64,000 nt of DNA from G942493275 sp942493275 (GCA_942493275.1 OW818687.1:1178001-1242000), one strand, 5' to 3'; positions 42,313-51,399 are shown, numbered from the stretch's first letter. Notes: generated from the sequence alone by a model not told the origin. Program-made: numbers and translations.

Positions 42313-43590
42313 GTGACCGCATTCATCATCACGATGTTCACGCTCGGTCTTGCGACGAGCCTGCACTGCGTATCCATGTGTGGACCGCTGGTTCTCACAT
42401 ACGCGGTGAAGGGCACGGAAGACGGACCGTGGTACCACAAGATCACCCCGAACGCCGCCTATCAGGCCGCCAAGATCGTGAGCTACATGCTCGTCGGTCT
42501 GCTGCTCGGCGCCGTGGGTGCGTTCTTCGACCTGGACGCGCTGCGTCCCTACATCATGTTCCTGGCAGGCGCGTTCATGATCGTGCTCGGACTTGGAATG
42601 ACCGGCAAGGTGCCGTGGGCCGCTAAGTTCAGCCCCCGCCCGCCGGTGTTCCTCATGAACGCGATCATGAAGCTTCGCCGCAAGGCCTCCGCTGACGCGC
42701 AGGTCGGCGAAAGCACGCTTGGTACGCCGATCCTCTTCGGCCTCATGACGGGTCTGCTCCCGTGCGGCCCGCTGATGGCTGCTCAGGTCTCGGCCGCCGC
42801 CAGTGGTTCGGCGATCACCGGCGCGCTCGGTATGGCGGCCTTCGGCCTCGGCACCGCTCCGCTCATGATCGCTTTTGGCACCGCGGGGAGCCTCATCCCG
42901 CGCGTGTGGAAGGAGCGCATGATGACGGTGCTGGCTGTGGGCGTCATCGTCTTCGGCCTCGTCTTCATCAACCGCGGCCTCATGCTCACCGGCGCGCCGG
43001 TCAACTTCGACACCGTCAAGACCGCCTTCGTCGGCGGCCAGGTTGTCGAGTCGGCCGAGTACGTCACCGGGCAAGACGGCGTCGTCGAGGTCCCTATCGT
43101 CATCGAGAACACGCAGTTCGTCCCCAACGTGGTGCAGATCCCTGCCGACCAGCCGGTCCGACTCGTCGTCGACCGTCGCGAGGACAACTCATGCTCCGCT
43201 CAGCTCGCATTGCCGCAACTCGGGGTGCTCGTTGACCTCGCGGATAACGGCGTCACCGCCGTCGACGTGCCCGCGACCGCCGCAGGCACCTACACGCTCA
43301 CGTGCGGAATGGGCATGATGAGCGGCCAACTCGTGGTCGGCGGCGCCACCAAGGGCGCCAGCCCGATCGCATGGCTGCTGCTCGCGGCGCTCGCCAGCGG
43401 GGGAGCGCTCTATGCGGCCCGCCGCAAGGAGACCCGCACCGCCGCCAAGGCCGATCACAAGGCCGCAGCGTCGCAGACCCGTGAGGGCGTGACAATCCTC
43501 GGCTTCACGCCGGTCGAGGCGATCCTGATCGTGGCCGCAATAGCCATCGCCGTCGTTGCCGGGCTCATGCTCGGTGGCGCCTTCGCCTAA
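42313..43590 (+). CDS. TauE/SafE-like membrane protein fused to cupredoxin-type domain
   Basis: A 425-residue protein. Residues 1-225 form a six-helix domain of the COG2836 sulfite exporter/DsbD-like class, with SLHCVSMCGPLVL near the start and GLLPCGPLMAA in the middle; both Cys-containing motifs face the membrane and suit Cu(I) transfer. Residues about 245-350 form a cupredoxin-like beta domain ending in CGMGMMSGQLVV, and two helices follow. Homologues are common in copper-handling clusters. GTG at 42313 with CGAGGAG upstream. Confidence 0.78.
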   Translation: MTAFIITMFTLGLATSLHCVSMCGPLVLTYAVKGTEDGPWYHKITPNAAYQAAKIVSYMLVGLLLGAVGAFFDLDALRPYIMFLAGAFMIVLGLGMTGKVPWAAKFSPRPPVFLMNAIMKLRRKASADAQVGESTLGTPILFGLMTGLLPCGPLMAAQVSAAASGSAITGALGMAAFGLGTAPLMIAFGTAGSLIPRVWKERMMTVLAVGVIVFGLVFINRGLMLTGAPVNFDTVKTAFVGGQVVESAEYVTGQDGVVEVPIVIENTQFVPNVVQIPADQPVRLVVDRREDNSCSAQLALPQLGVLVDLADNGVTAVDVPATAAGTYTLTCGMGMMSGQLVVGGATKGASPIAWLLLAALASGGALYAARRKETRTAAKADHKAAASQTREGVTILGFTPVEAILIVAAIAIAVVAGLMLGGAFA

Positions 43591-43611
43591 CACGCAACCA
43601 AGGAGATCAAC

Positions 43612-44151
43612 ATGACTACCGAGAACACCAAAGCCCCGGGCAACCCGGTTCGCATCATCCTCATCGGCGGACTCGTTCTTGCCGCCTTCTTCGGCGCCTA
43701 CCAGTTCGCAGCAGCACGGAGCGGGTCCCCCGCCGGTACCGCCTCGAGCGGCGTCGTCGGCGGAGCGGTTCAGGCGTTCAACGACACCGCTACCGACTCC
43801 GGAAGCCCGGCCTGTGCGTGCTGCGGCAGCAGCGCCCCGACCGAGAACGGCATCACCGGTGACCCGGTCGAGGGCGCGGCGACCGTGAACGGCGCCGTTC
43901 AGACGCTCTCCGTCGACGTCTCGACGGGCATCTACAACCCCAACGTCATCAAGCTCAAGGCCGGCGTCCCTGCCGAGATCACCTTCAGCCAGTCCAGCGG
44001 CTGCACCGCGCAGGTCATGAGCAAGGACCTCGGCTTCTTCGAGGATCTCTCGGCCGGCGCCAAGACGGTCAAGCTCCCGGCGCTCGAGGCCGGCGAGTAC
44101 CTCTTCTCTTGCGGTATGGAGATGGTGTTCGGCAAGATCGTCGTGGAGTAG
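43612..44151 (+). CDS. Membrane-anchored cupredoxin-like protein
   Basis: A 179-residue protein with an N-terminal signal-anchor (about 12-30), a linker containing CACC (about 64-67) and a C-terminal cupredoxin-like domain (about 95-179). Instead of the classical His-Cys-His-Met set, a Cys in SSGCTAQV and CGMEM near the end could bind metal, as in the cupredoxin domain of the preceding gene, to which it is clearly related. It starts 21 nt after that gene. Confidence 0.75.
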   Translation: MTTENTKAPGNPVRIILIGGLVLAAFFGAYQFAAARSGSPAGTASSGVVGGAVQAFNDTATDSGSPACACCGSSAPTENGITGDPVEGAATVNGAVQTLSVDVSTGIYNPNVIKLKAGVPAEITFSQSSGCTAQVMSKDLGFFEDLSAGAKTVKLPALEAGEYLFSCGMEMVFGKIVVE

Positions 44152-44200
44152 GGAAACACTAACCCGAGCCCTGCTGGCTCGTTGAGGAGATGACCGACTG

Positions 44201-47182
44201 ATGCCTACAACGGCAACTCATAAGCGGATGGTGCTGAGCATCGAGGGCATGCACTGCGGTGCCTGCGAGAAGCTCATCACCATGGCCGCTCGACAGATAG
44301 ACGGGGTGACGGCCGCCGAGGCTGACTCCTCCGCGGGACGGCTCGTGGTGCATCTCGAGCACGAGGTCGCACTCGACCCGTTCGTCGACGCGATCGTGGC
44401 CTCCGGCTTCAAGCCCGGCGATCCGCTCGTGATCGAGGAGTCCGACGAGGACGCCCCGGCCGCCGGCGAGCACACTGAGCACGTGCATCGCGAGCCGGAG
44501 ATGTCCGACGCCCATATGGCCGAGGAGGCCGAGCAGATCGCCGCGCTCGAGGCGCTGCCCGATCCGGAGCCCGTTCCCGCCGAGGATGCTCTCGAGGACG
44601 CGATGTTCGCCGTCGGCGGCATGACGTGCGCCTCGTGCGTCGCCGTCATCGAGAAGACCCTCGCAAAGACGCCGGGTGTCACCCGCGCCAACGTCAACCT
44701 TGCGACCGAGCGCCTCAGCGCGAGCTTCGACCCTGCCGTGACCGACGTCGACTCGATCGTCGCCGCCATCACCAACGTCGGATACACCGCCCAGCCGCTC
44801 GTGACCGCGCCTACGGCGCTGCCCGGCAAGGTCACGCTCGCGATCCAGGGTATGACGTGTGCGTCGTGCTCCGCGCTCGTGGAGAAGGTCCTCAACAAGC
44901 TCGGGGGCGTCACCAAGGCCGGAGTCAATCTCGCCATGGAAACCGCGACGGTCGAGTTCGACCCTGAGGTCGTGGGAATCGACGAGATCATCACGGCGAT
45001 CCGCTCGGCGGGCTACGACGCGACCGTCAAGGCCGACGTCATTCCGGGTGCTGATCGCGGAGCTGACGCTCAGGCGATCGCCCAGGCCAAGGCCTATAAC
45101 GACGAGAAGCGGATGTTCCTCTTCACCGTCGCGTTCTCGATTCCGCTGTTCATCATCGCCATGGTGCCGCCGTTCATGGAGAGCATTCCGCTCGCCCTGT
45201 CCGAGTGGCTCGCCAGCACCTTTGGCGGGGCTTATGCCCCCATGCAGGTCGCCAAGTACGTCATGTTCCTTCTGTCCGCTCCCGTGCAGTTCATAGCGGG
45301 CGCGCGCTTCTACCGTGGAGCGTGGGGCGCTGCCAAGCAGCGCACCGGCAACATGGACACCCTGATCGCCATCGGTACGTCGGCGGCGTTCTTCTACAGC
45401 ATGGCCGCCACCTTCATCCCGGCGCTCGAGATGGAGCCGGTCTTCTACGAGACCTCGGCGCTGCTCATCATGTTCGTGCTTCTCGGCAAGCTGCTTGAGG
45501 CACGGGCGAAGGGCAAGACGTCGGACGCCATCAAGAAGCTCATGGGCCTCGCGGCCAAGACCGCCCGCGTCGTGCGCGGCGGCGAAGAGCTCGACATCCC
45601 GGTCGAGCAGGTGGTCGTGGGCGACCTGGTGGTCGTGCGTCCCGGCGAAAAGGTCCCGGTCGACGGCGTGATCATGGACGGTTCCAGCGCCGTGGACGAG
45701 TCGATGCTCACCGGCGAGTCGATCCCGGTCGAGAAGGGCGCCGGCGACAGCGTCATCGGAGCGACCCTGAACAAGCTCGGCAGCTTCCGCTTCCGCGCGA
45801 CCAAGGTCGGCTCGGATACCGCTCTCGCGCAGATCATCAAGCTCGTCGAGGACGCGCAGGGCAGCAAGGCCCCGGTCCAGCGATTCGCTGACCGCATCAG
45901 TGCCGTGTTCGTCCCGTTCGTCATCGGCGCGTCGCTTCTCACGTTCTTGTTTTGGGCGTTCGCGGGCCCCGCGATCTTCGGTGCGACTCCCGACCCGATG
46001 GCCGGCGGCCTGATCCTGGAGCCGATCCTCATGTCGGCCTCGGTGAACGGCTGGTGGATCGCTTCGCTGCTCGCTGGCATCGCGGTCGTCGTTATCGCCT
46101 GCCCGTGCGCCCTCGGCCTGGCCACTCCCACCGCAATCATGGTGGGCACGGGCCGCGGCGCCGAGAATGGCATCCTGATCAAGAGCGGCGACGCTCTGGA
46201 GACCGCCTACAAGCTCTCCGCGGTCGTGTTCGACAAGACCGGCACGCTGACCCACGGCAAGCCCGTCGTCACCGACATAGAGCTCGCCGAGGGCCACGAC
46301 GTCACCCGCGTCTTCACGATGGCCGCGGCACTCGAGCGCGGAAGCGAGCACCCGCTCGCCGAGGCGATCCTCGCGCGCGCCAAGGAGGACGGTATCGACG
46401 TGCCGGCTGTCGAGGGCTTCTCGGCAGTTCCCGGACACGGGGTCGAGGGTGCGGTCATGGGCATGAACGTCGCCTTTGGCAACCGCAAGCTGATGGCCCG
46501 CGAGGGCATCGACATCTCGGCATACGAGGACCGCATCGCGACTCTCGAGGACGAGGGCAAGACCGTCATGCTCGTGGGCGTCAACGGCGTCAAGCTGGCG
46601 GGCATCATCGCCGTCGCGGACACGCTCAAGGAGAACTCGGCCGAGGCGCTCACGCGTCTGGGCGAGATGGGCGTCGAGACGTTCATGATCACCGGTGACA
46701 ACCGCCGTACCGCCGAGGCGATCGCGCGAATCGCGGGCATGGACTCGCAGCACGTGCTCGCCGACGTTCTGCCGGAGCACAAGGCCCAGGAGGTCGCGAA
46801 ACTCCAGGAGCAGGGCAAGACGGTCGCGATGGTCGGAGACGGCATCAACGACACCCCCGCGCTCGCGCAAGCCGACGTCGGCATCGCGATGGGCGCTGGC
46901 ACCGACGTAGCCGTCGAGACCGGCGGCATCGTGCTGATCAAGAACGACCTGCGTGACGTGGTGGGCGGCATCGAGCTGTCCCGCGCCACGATGCGCAAGA
47001 TCCGGCAGAACTTCGGCTGGGCGCTTGGCTACAACACGCTGCTCATCCCCGTCGCCGCAGTGGGACTGCTCTCGGGCGCCCCGTGGCTCGCGGGCGCGGC
47101 GATGGCGTTCTCAAGCGTTTCGGTCGTCACCAACTCACTACTTCTGCGCCGTTTCAAGCCGTCGCTTGCCGCGAAGCGCTAA
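44201..47182 (+). CDS. copA: Copper-exporting P1B-type ATPase with three HMA domains
   Basis: A 993-residue Cu(I) pump. Three N-terminal HMA domains carry GMHCGAC (about residue 17), GMTCASC (about 140) and GMTCASC (about 217); the first two are separated by a His/Glu-rich linker. The pump core has TGES (about 504), the membrane CPC motif in ACPCALGLATP (about 634), the phosphorylated Asp in DKTGTLT (about 678) and GDGINDTPAL (about 880), with a downstream YNTLLIPVA helix typical of the Cu(I) subclass. Adjacent cupredoxin proteins fit Cu(I) delivery and storage outside the cytoplasm. Confidence 0.95.
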   Translation: MPTTATHKRMVLSIEGMHCGACEKLITMAARQIDGVTAAEADSSAGRLVVHLEHEVALDPFVDAIVASGFKPGDPLVIEESDEDAPAAGEHTEHVHREPEMSDAHMAEEAEQIAALEALPDPEPVPAEDALEDAMFAVGGMTCASCVAVIEKTLAKTPGVTRANVNLATERLSASFDPAVTDVDSIVAAITNVGYTAQPLVTAPTALPGKVTLAIQGMTCASCSALVEKVLNKLGGVTKAGVNLAMETATVEFDPEVVGIDEIITAIRSAGYDATVKADVIPGADRGADAQAIAQAKAYNDEKRMFLFTVAFSIPLFIIAMVPPFMESIPLALSEWLASTFGGAYAPMQVAKYVMFLLSAPVQFIAGARFYRGAWGAAKQRTGNMDTLIAIGTSAAFFYSMAATFIPALEMEPVFYETSALLIMFVLLGKLLEARAKGKTSDAIKKLMGLAAKTARVVRGGEELDIPVEQVVVGDLVVVRPGEKVPVDGVIMDGSSAVDESMLTGESIPVEKGAGDSVIGATLNKLGSFRFRATKVGSDTALAQIIKLVEDAQGSKAPVQRFADRISAVFVPFVIGASLLTFLFWAFAGPAIFGATPDPMAGGLILEPILMSASVNGWWIASLLAGIAVVVIACPCALGLATPTAIMVGTGRGAENGILIKSGDALETAYKLSAVVFDKTGTLTHGKPVVTDIELAEGHDVTRVFTMAAALERGSEHPLAEAILARAKEDGIDVPAVEGFSAVPGHGVEGAVMGMNVAFGNRKLMAREGIDISAYEDRIATLEDEGKTVMLVGVNGVKLAGIIAVADTLKENSAEALTRLGEMGVETFMITGDNRRTAEAIARIAGMDSQHVLADVLPEHKAQEVAKLQEQGKTVAMVGDGINDTPALAQADVGIAMGAGTDVAVETGGIVLIKNDLRDVVGGIELSRATMRKIRQNFGWALGYNTLLIPVAAVGLLSGAPWLAGAAMAFSSVSVVTNSLLLRRFKPSLAAKR

Positions 47183-47201
47183 CACAGGAAGGCACACACA
47201 G

Positions 47202-48035
47202 ATGAACAAGTTCATGAAGGCAGGTCTCGCGCTCGCTCTGGCCAGCGCCACCATCTTCGCTGCAGGTTGCTCGACCAGCGGGGAGACGGAGGAGTCGAGT
47301 GACTCCGAGGTCTGGGGCTACGTCGCGGGCGCAGACGCCGCGCAGCTCGAGATCACCGAGGACCAGGACGGCGTCGACACGCTCGTGGTCGACAGGGCGC
47401 TCGCTCCCGACGACGCCTGGATCGTCGTCCACGCCGACGACAACGGCAAGCCCGGCATGCGTGTCGGTCTCGCTCGCATCGAGAAGGGCGAGAGCACGGA
47501 CGTGAAGGTCGAGCTCGAGGATCTGACGACCCCCAACGTGATCGTCGCGATGCACGCCGACCGCGGTGAGGCCGAGGAGTTCGACTTCGACATGATGAAC
47601 GCCAAGATGAGCCCGGACCGTCCCTACTTCGTGGACGGCAAGGAGCTCGCCAAGGTGGTCACGGTCCGCGAGTTCGGTATCGAGACTCCTGCCGGCACCG
47701 CAGCCATCGAGGTCTCCGACCAGGCTGGCGCCAAGGAGAGCCTTACCATCGACAAGGCCGTCGCTCCGGCCGGCGCATGGGTGGTCGTGCACCTCGACGA
47801 CGAGGGCGCTCCGGGAGCGCGCGTGGGCCTGCTCCAGATCCCGTCCGGTGAGAGCACGGGCCTGACGGTCGAGCTCGACCCGCTTCCGCTGACCGCGAAG
47901 GTGTTCGTCGCGGTTCACGCTGACGCCGCCGAGCCCGGCGTGTTCGAGTTCGACATGATGAACAAGATCAACAGCGCCGACCAGCCGTACTTCGTCGACG
48001 GCGAAGAGGTCGCCACGGTGGTAGGCATCAAGTAG
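47202..48035 (+). CDS. Lipoprotein with two DUF7282-like repeats
   Basis: A 277-residue lipoprotein (lipobox IFAAGC, Cys about residue 23). The mature part holds two similar domains of about 105 residues, each with the order W-V-V-H-D-D-G-P-G-R-V-G, a GES turn, a V-x-V-x-L strand, MHAD or VHAD, and an E-F-D-F/M-M-N end. This is the pattern of the DUF7282 domain known from haloarchaea and Actinobacteria, whose role is unknown. AGGAAGG precedes the ATG, 19 nt after copA, so it is probably in the copper operon. Confidence 0.75.
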   Translation: MNKFMKAGLALALASATIFAAGCSTSGETEESSDSEVWGYVAGADAAQLEITEDQDGVDTLVVDRALAPDDAWIVVHADDNGKPGMRVGLARIEKGESTDVKVELEDLTTPNVIVAMHADRGEAEEFDFDMMNAKMSPDRPYFVDGKELAKVVTVREFGIETPAGTAAIEVSDQAGAKESLTIDKAVAPAGAWVVVHLDDEGAPGARVGLLQIPSGESTGLTVELDPLPLTAKVFVAVHADAAEPGVFEFDMMNKINSADQPYFVDGEEVATVVGIK

Positions 48036-48058
48036 GTTGTTCGCTTCGGTCACTTCAG

Positions 48059-48089
48059 GCGGCCCGACCCTACACGGGGGTCGGGCCGC
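48059..48089 (+). terminator. Hairpin after first DUF7282 lipoprotein gene
   Basis: GCGGCCCGACCC (48059-48070) pairs with GGGTCGGGCCGC (48078-48089). No run of T follows, so it may be an attenuator or RNA end-protecting hairpin. Confidence 0.55.
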
Positions 48090-48195
48090 TATGATGCTCC
48101 CGAGGGCTTGCGGGTAGATTAGGCACAGCGGTCCACGCCGGGACATGAGTCCGGCGATCACGGTCCGACGCAAACCACGGAAGGCGAGGCACTCG

Positions 48196-49053
48196 ATGTC
48201 GGTACGTGCGGTCATGCTTGCGGCGCTGGTGATCATGTCCCTTACGGGGTGCGCCGCGTCATCGGAGGAGCCCGCCGAGGGTGGCGCCATGGGAATGGCG
48301 GCGACCGGTGAGCCCGCGAGTGACGAGCAGATCATGATGGGCGGCCTTGTCGCGTCGAAGGAATGCACCGTCACCACCGAACAGGCGGCCGTCGTTGACG
48401 GCGTCCTGGTCGTGCCCTACGTTCACGCTCCGACCGACGGTTGGGTTGTCGTGCGCTCCGCCGTGAGCCCCGGCGAGGTGCTCGGTTACGCTGCCGTCCC
48501 CGAGGGCGAGAGCCGCAACGTCGAAGTCAAACTCGCGGCCGCCGACGGCTACGCCGTTCGCGTCGCGCTCCACGGTGACCGCGGTGCATCGGGCGTCTTC
48601 GAGTTCGACGCCGAGCGACCCGAGCGCAGCTCGGACGGGCCCTACTACGTCGGCTCGGTGGCTGTCGAGCAGTTCACCGAACTCACCGGCTTCGGTGAGG
48701 TTGTCTCGGCGAACTCGGCTTCTCTGCTCGTCGACGAGTCGCAAGCGGTGAAGGATGCCATCAGTGTGCGCTACGTGCTGACGCCGGGACCGTCGTGGGT
48801 CGTGGTGAGCCTGTGGGAGGGCGGACTTCCGGGCAAGGTCGTCGGCTACGCTCCGCGTAAGGCGGGGGAGACGTTCGAGGTGAGCGTGCCTGTGAGCGGG
48901 GTCGGTGAGGCCGAGGAGCTCTACGTGACGATGCACGCCGACCTGGGCGCCGCGGACGTCTTCGAGTACGACAATGCCGACCCCCTCGGGTCGGAGGACC
49001 CCCCGTTCGTCTCGGCTGGGGTCGTTGTGTCGCAGCGGGTGCGCACCAAGTAG
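48196..49053 (+). CDS. Second DUF7282-like lipoprotein
   Basis: A 285-residue lipoprotein (lipobox SLTGC, Cys about residue 19) with the same two-domain layout as the preceding gene: GWVVVRSAVSPGEVLGY and WVVVSLWEGGLPGKVVGY mark the repeats, and VFEFD / VFEYD end them. It starts with a Met-rich stretch (GGAMGMAATG, later MMGGL) absent from its neighbour. The two are tandem paralogues that have diverged. ATG at 48196 follows AAGGCGAGG. Confidence 0.72.
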   Translation: MSVRAVMLAALVIMSLTGCAASSEEPAEGGAMGMAATGEPASDEQIMMGGLVASKECTVTTEQAAVVDGVLVVPYVHAPTDGWVVVRSAVSPGEVLGYAAVPEGESRNVEVKLAAADGYAVRVALHGDRGASGVFEFDAERPERSSDGPYYVGSVAVEQFTELTGFGEVVSANSASLLVDESQAVKDAISVRYVLTPGPSWVVVSLWEGGLPGKVVGYAPRKAGETFEVSVPVSGVGEAEELYVTMHADLGAADVFEYDNADPLGSEDPPFVSAGVVVSQRVRTK

Positions 49054-49078
49054 CCTCGACCCTTCGAAAGGCGCTTCC

Positions 49079-49705
49079 ATGCGGGTTCTCGTCATCGGAG
49101 CCGGGGGTCGAACCGGCCGGCACATCGTCGAGCAGGCGCTCGGACACGGGCACGAGGTGCGTGCTTTTGTGCGCGCGACCGAACCGGGCCTGACTCACCC
49201 GCGGCTGGAGATGGTGCGCGGCGACGTACTCGACTTCGAGGCCGTCAGCACCGCGGTGGAGGGGTGCGACGCGGTCGCTTTCGCGTTGGGGTCCGGCGGC
49301 AGCGCGCAGGTCACGGTCTTCTCGGAGGGAATCGCTAACGTCATCCACGCGATGGCGGTGCGCCAGATCTACAAGCTGGCGGCGGTCAGCGCGGCGGGTA
49401 CCTTCGCCCGAGATGATTCGCGGCTGTCGATGGGCTTCCGGCTCAAGATCAGGACGACGCTGAAGCCCGTCTACGACGACCTAGAGCGCATGGAAGACCG
49501 CATCATGGCGTCCGCACTCGACTGGACGATCGTGCGGCCCGTGGGGCTCTCGGACGGTCCCAAGACCGGCGCGTACCGCACCTCGCTCGAGGGGCAGATG
49601 CTGCCCAAGTCCTCGCGCGTGTCGCGCGCCGACGTGGCCGCGCTCGTCCTCAAGTCGCTCGAGACGCAGGTCTACACTCACTGCGCGGTCACCATCGCCG
49701 ACTAG
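49079..49705 (+). CDS. NAD(P)-binding atypical SDR protein
   Basis: A 208-residue Rossmann-fold protein of the NmrA/YwnB class: VLVIGAGGRTGRHIVEQAL at the N-terminus, a GDVLDFEAVSTAV segment, and DWTIVRPVGLSDGP in place of a canonical SDR catalytic site. There is no YxxxK motif in the usual position, so it may be a redox-sensing or flavin/biliverdin reductase-like protein; this cannot be decided by eye. AAAGG lies 8 nt before the ATG at 49079. Confidence 0.8.
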   Translation: MRVLVIGAGGRTGRHIVEQALGHGHEVRAFVRATEPGLTHPRLEMVRGDVLDFEAVSTAVEGCDAVAFALGSGGSAQVTVFSEGIANVIHAMAVRQIYKLAAVSAAGTFARDDSRLSMGFRLKIRTTLKPVYDDLERMEDRIMASALDWTIVRPVGLSDGPKTGAYRTSLEGQMLPKSSRVSRADVAALVLKSLETQVYTHCAVTIAD

Positions 49706-49721
49706 GCCGCGCAGCCACCCG

Positions 49722-50147
49722 TCACGGAATCACGTCTTCTGAATCAAGCTCTCCGAGAGGCCCCTCCCGCGCGTGTTGGATGTGTGCCTTCCAGGTGTCG
49801 AGCGCCTGCACCTCGAGGTTGACCTCCCGCAGCTGCGCGCGCAGCTCGGCGTTGGTGCGGTCGAGCGACCACGCGTCGATGAGCACTTTGCGCGCGGCCC
49901 GCGGAGAGCCGATGGCGACGTAGGACTCGGCGAGCAGCGACCCGTGCACCTGTCGGTATGCGATGACCTGCGGCTGAAGCCGCACTGCCTCGGCCGCCGC
50001 GCGGACTCGCTCGAGCAGCGGACCCGGGGCTTGCGCCGCCGAGATGGCCCCGTCGGCCCGGTTGACGTGCGTCACCTGGGTGTACTGCAGCCACGCGGCT
50101 ATGACGACCAGCGCGATGAACACCGCGAATGTCGCGAGGCGCCTCAT
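49722..50147 (-). CDS. Membrane-anchored helical protein, coupled to LysR gene
   Basis: A 141-residue unrecognised protein with one N-terminal anchor helix (about 5-22) and a mainly alpha-helical remainder whose pattern of LLAESYVAIGSPRAARKVL resembles tetratricopeptide-like helices. Its ATG shares a base with the TGA of the LysR gene, so the two are translationally coupled. Confidence 0.6.
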   Translation of the reverse strand: MRRLATFAVFIALVVIAAWLQYTQVTHVNRADGAISAAQAPGPLLERVRAAAEAVRLQPQVIAYRQVHGSLLAESYVAIGSPRAARKVLIDAWSLDRTNAELRAQLREVNLEVQALDTWKAHIQHAREGPLGELDSEDVIP

Positions 50148-51094
50148 CAGCCCGGAAGCGGCTCGTCGTCGGGCCGGGGGAGGGTCTCTGCGACCTTCTC
50201 GGCGGCGGTGCGGAGGGCGGCGAGCACGGTCGCGATGCCGGGGTTGCCCCCGCTGCCGCGACGGATGGCCGCCCAGATCGACCGGTTGAGGTCGAGGTCG
50301 TATGCCTCGCGAATCGCGACGCCGCTCAAGTCGCCGACGAGCGCGAGTGGGGGAACGAGCGCGACGCCGAGGCCCGCGGCCACTGCGGCGAGGATGACCT
50401 CGAAGTCCATCGAGTGGAAGTCGGTGAGGGGTTCGTAGCCCGATCGCCGCCCGGCCGCGGTCACGAGGTCGAGCATCGAGGTCGAGTCACGGCCGACGAT
50501 CCACTCCTCCTCGCGGAGCTCGGCGATGGTGACCGGCCCGGGACGGGTCGCGATCGGGTGCGTCGAGGGCATGGCGACGTACACCTTCTCGGACAGGAGT
50601 TCTTCGCGCTCGACTCCCGGGTCTTCGAGCGACGGGAGGAGGTCCCACTCGTAGGTGACGACCAGGTCGAGCTCGCGTGCCTTGAGCGCCGGCAATGACT
50701 CCTCAGGCTCGAGGTCGATCATCGACAGCCGCAGGTTGGGATGGTTGTCGCGCAAGTCCACGAGGGCCGGGATGAGGATGGCGCGGGCCGCCGTCGGGAA
50801 GGCCGAGACCCTGACGTGTCCGACGATCCCGCGTGAGGATGCGGCGAGCTCGGCCTCGGCGTGCTCGATCGCGGCGAGGATGCGTTCGGTGTTGTCGACG
50901 AGCGACCGGCCGGCGTCGGTGAGGCGCACTCCTCGGCCACGGCGCTCCAGCAGCGACACTCCGGCTTCGCGCTCGAGTACCGCCATCTGCTGCGAAACGG
51001 CCGACGGCGACATGTACAACGCCTCGGCCGCGGCGGCGATCGTTCCGCGCGCCGCGACCTCACGAAGCATCTTCAGGCGGGTGACGTTCAACAT
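50147..51094 (-). CDS. LysR-family transcription regulator
   Basis: A 315-residue LysR protein: N-terminal winged helix (LKMLREVAARGTIAAAAEAL, then MSPSAVSQQMAVLERE) and a two-lobed ligand domain (VRVSAFPTAARAILIPALVD, then LDLVVTYEWDLLPS). ATG at 51094 has no clear SD, and a palindrome lies 10 nt upstream, so the message could be nearly leaderless and autoregulated. Its target is unknown; the divergent 32-residue ORF is the nearest candidate. Confidence 0.9.
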   Translation of the reverse strand: MLNVTRLKMLREVAARGTIAAAAEALYMSPSAVSQQMAVLEREAGVSLLERRGRGVRLTDAGRSLVDNTERILAAIEHAEAELAASSRGIVGHVRVSAFPTAARAILIPALVDLRDNHPNLRLSMIDLEPEESLPALKARELDLVVTYEWDLLPSLEDPGVEREELLSEKVYVAMPSTHPIATRPGPVTIAELREEEWIVGRDSTSMLDLVTAAGRRSGYEPLTDFHSMDFEVILAAVAAGLGVALVPPLALVGDLSGVAIREAYDLDLNRSIWAAIRRGSGGNPGIATVLAALRTAAEKVAETLPRPDDEPLPG

Positions 51095-51103
51095 AAAGTA
51101 AAT

Positions 51104-51120
51104 CTTACGATATGCGTAAG
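51104..51120. promoter_or_regulatory. Palindrome upstream of LysR gene
   Basis: CTTACG (51104-51109), ATATG and CGTAAG (51115-51120): six-base arms around five bases. This is the size and dyad form of LysR-type operator half-sites. Confidence 0.5.
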
Positions 51121-51221
51121 GAAGCGACAATGTATCTTTCCACTTGATGGGACGATGATTGCTTTGTCAGAAGCGAGAACTTGCTCGCGGCAACAGGGTC
51201 GCGATCGATAAGGAGGACACC

Positions 51222-51320
51222 ATGTACGACAGCTTCAGCGCAGGAACCGTGTTCTACGGTCGCACGCTCGCCGTGGTTGCAGTCGCAATCGCTCTGTCTG
51301 TGCTCGCGCACCTGATCTAA
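51222..51320 (+). CDS. Small single-helix membrane protein (32 aa)
   Basis: A 32-codon ORF with AAGGAGG 6 nt before its ATG and strong hairpins after its TAA. The protein starts MYDSFSAGTVFYGRTL and then has one hydrophobic helix to the end (AVVAVAIALSVLAHLI). The spacing, SD and terminator argue for a real gene. It is divergent from the LysR gene. No family is recognised. Confidence 0.6.
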   Translation: MYDSFSAGTVFYGRTLAVVAVAIALSVLAHLI

Positions 51321-51331
51321 GCCCCCTTGAG

Positions 51332-51357
51332 CCGCCGCCGGCATCCCCCGGCGGCGG
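51332..51357 (+). terminator. Hairpin after the 32-aa gene
   Basis: CCGCCGCCGG (51332-51341) pairs with CCGGCGGCGG (51348-51357), loop CATCCC. Confidence 0.6.
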
Positions 51358-51371
51358 TGTCCCGAATACAT

Positions 51372-51399
51372 GACGCCCCGAGGATCCCCTCGGGGCGTC
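51372..51399 (+). terminator. Second hairpin downstream
   Basis: GACGCCCCGAGG (51372-51383) pairs with CCTCGGGGCGTC (51388-51399), loop ATCC. The interval from here to 51515 contains no other feature I can support. Confidence 0.55.

Noticed and set aside
44159..46870. A 903-codon open frame on the minus strand opposite copA
   Set aside because: It is the codon-structure shadow of a GC-rich gene: repetitive Arg/Asp/His/Glu composition, no recognisable domain, and copA on the other strand has every P-type ATPase motif.
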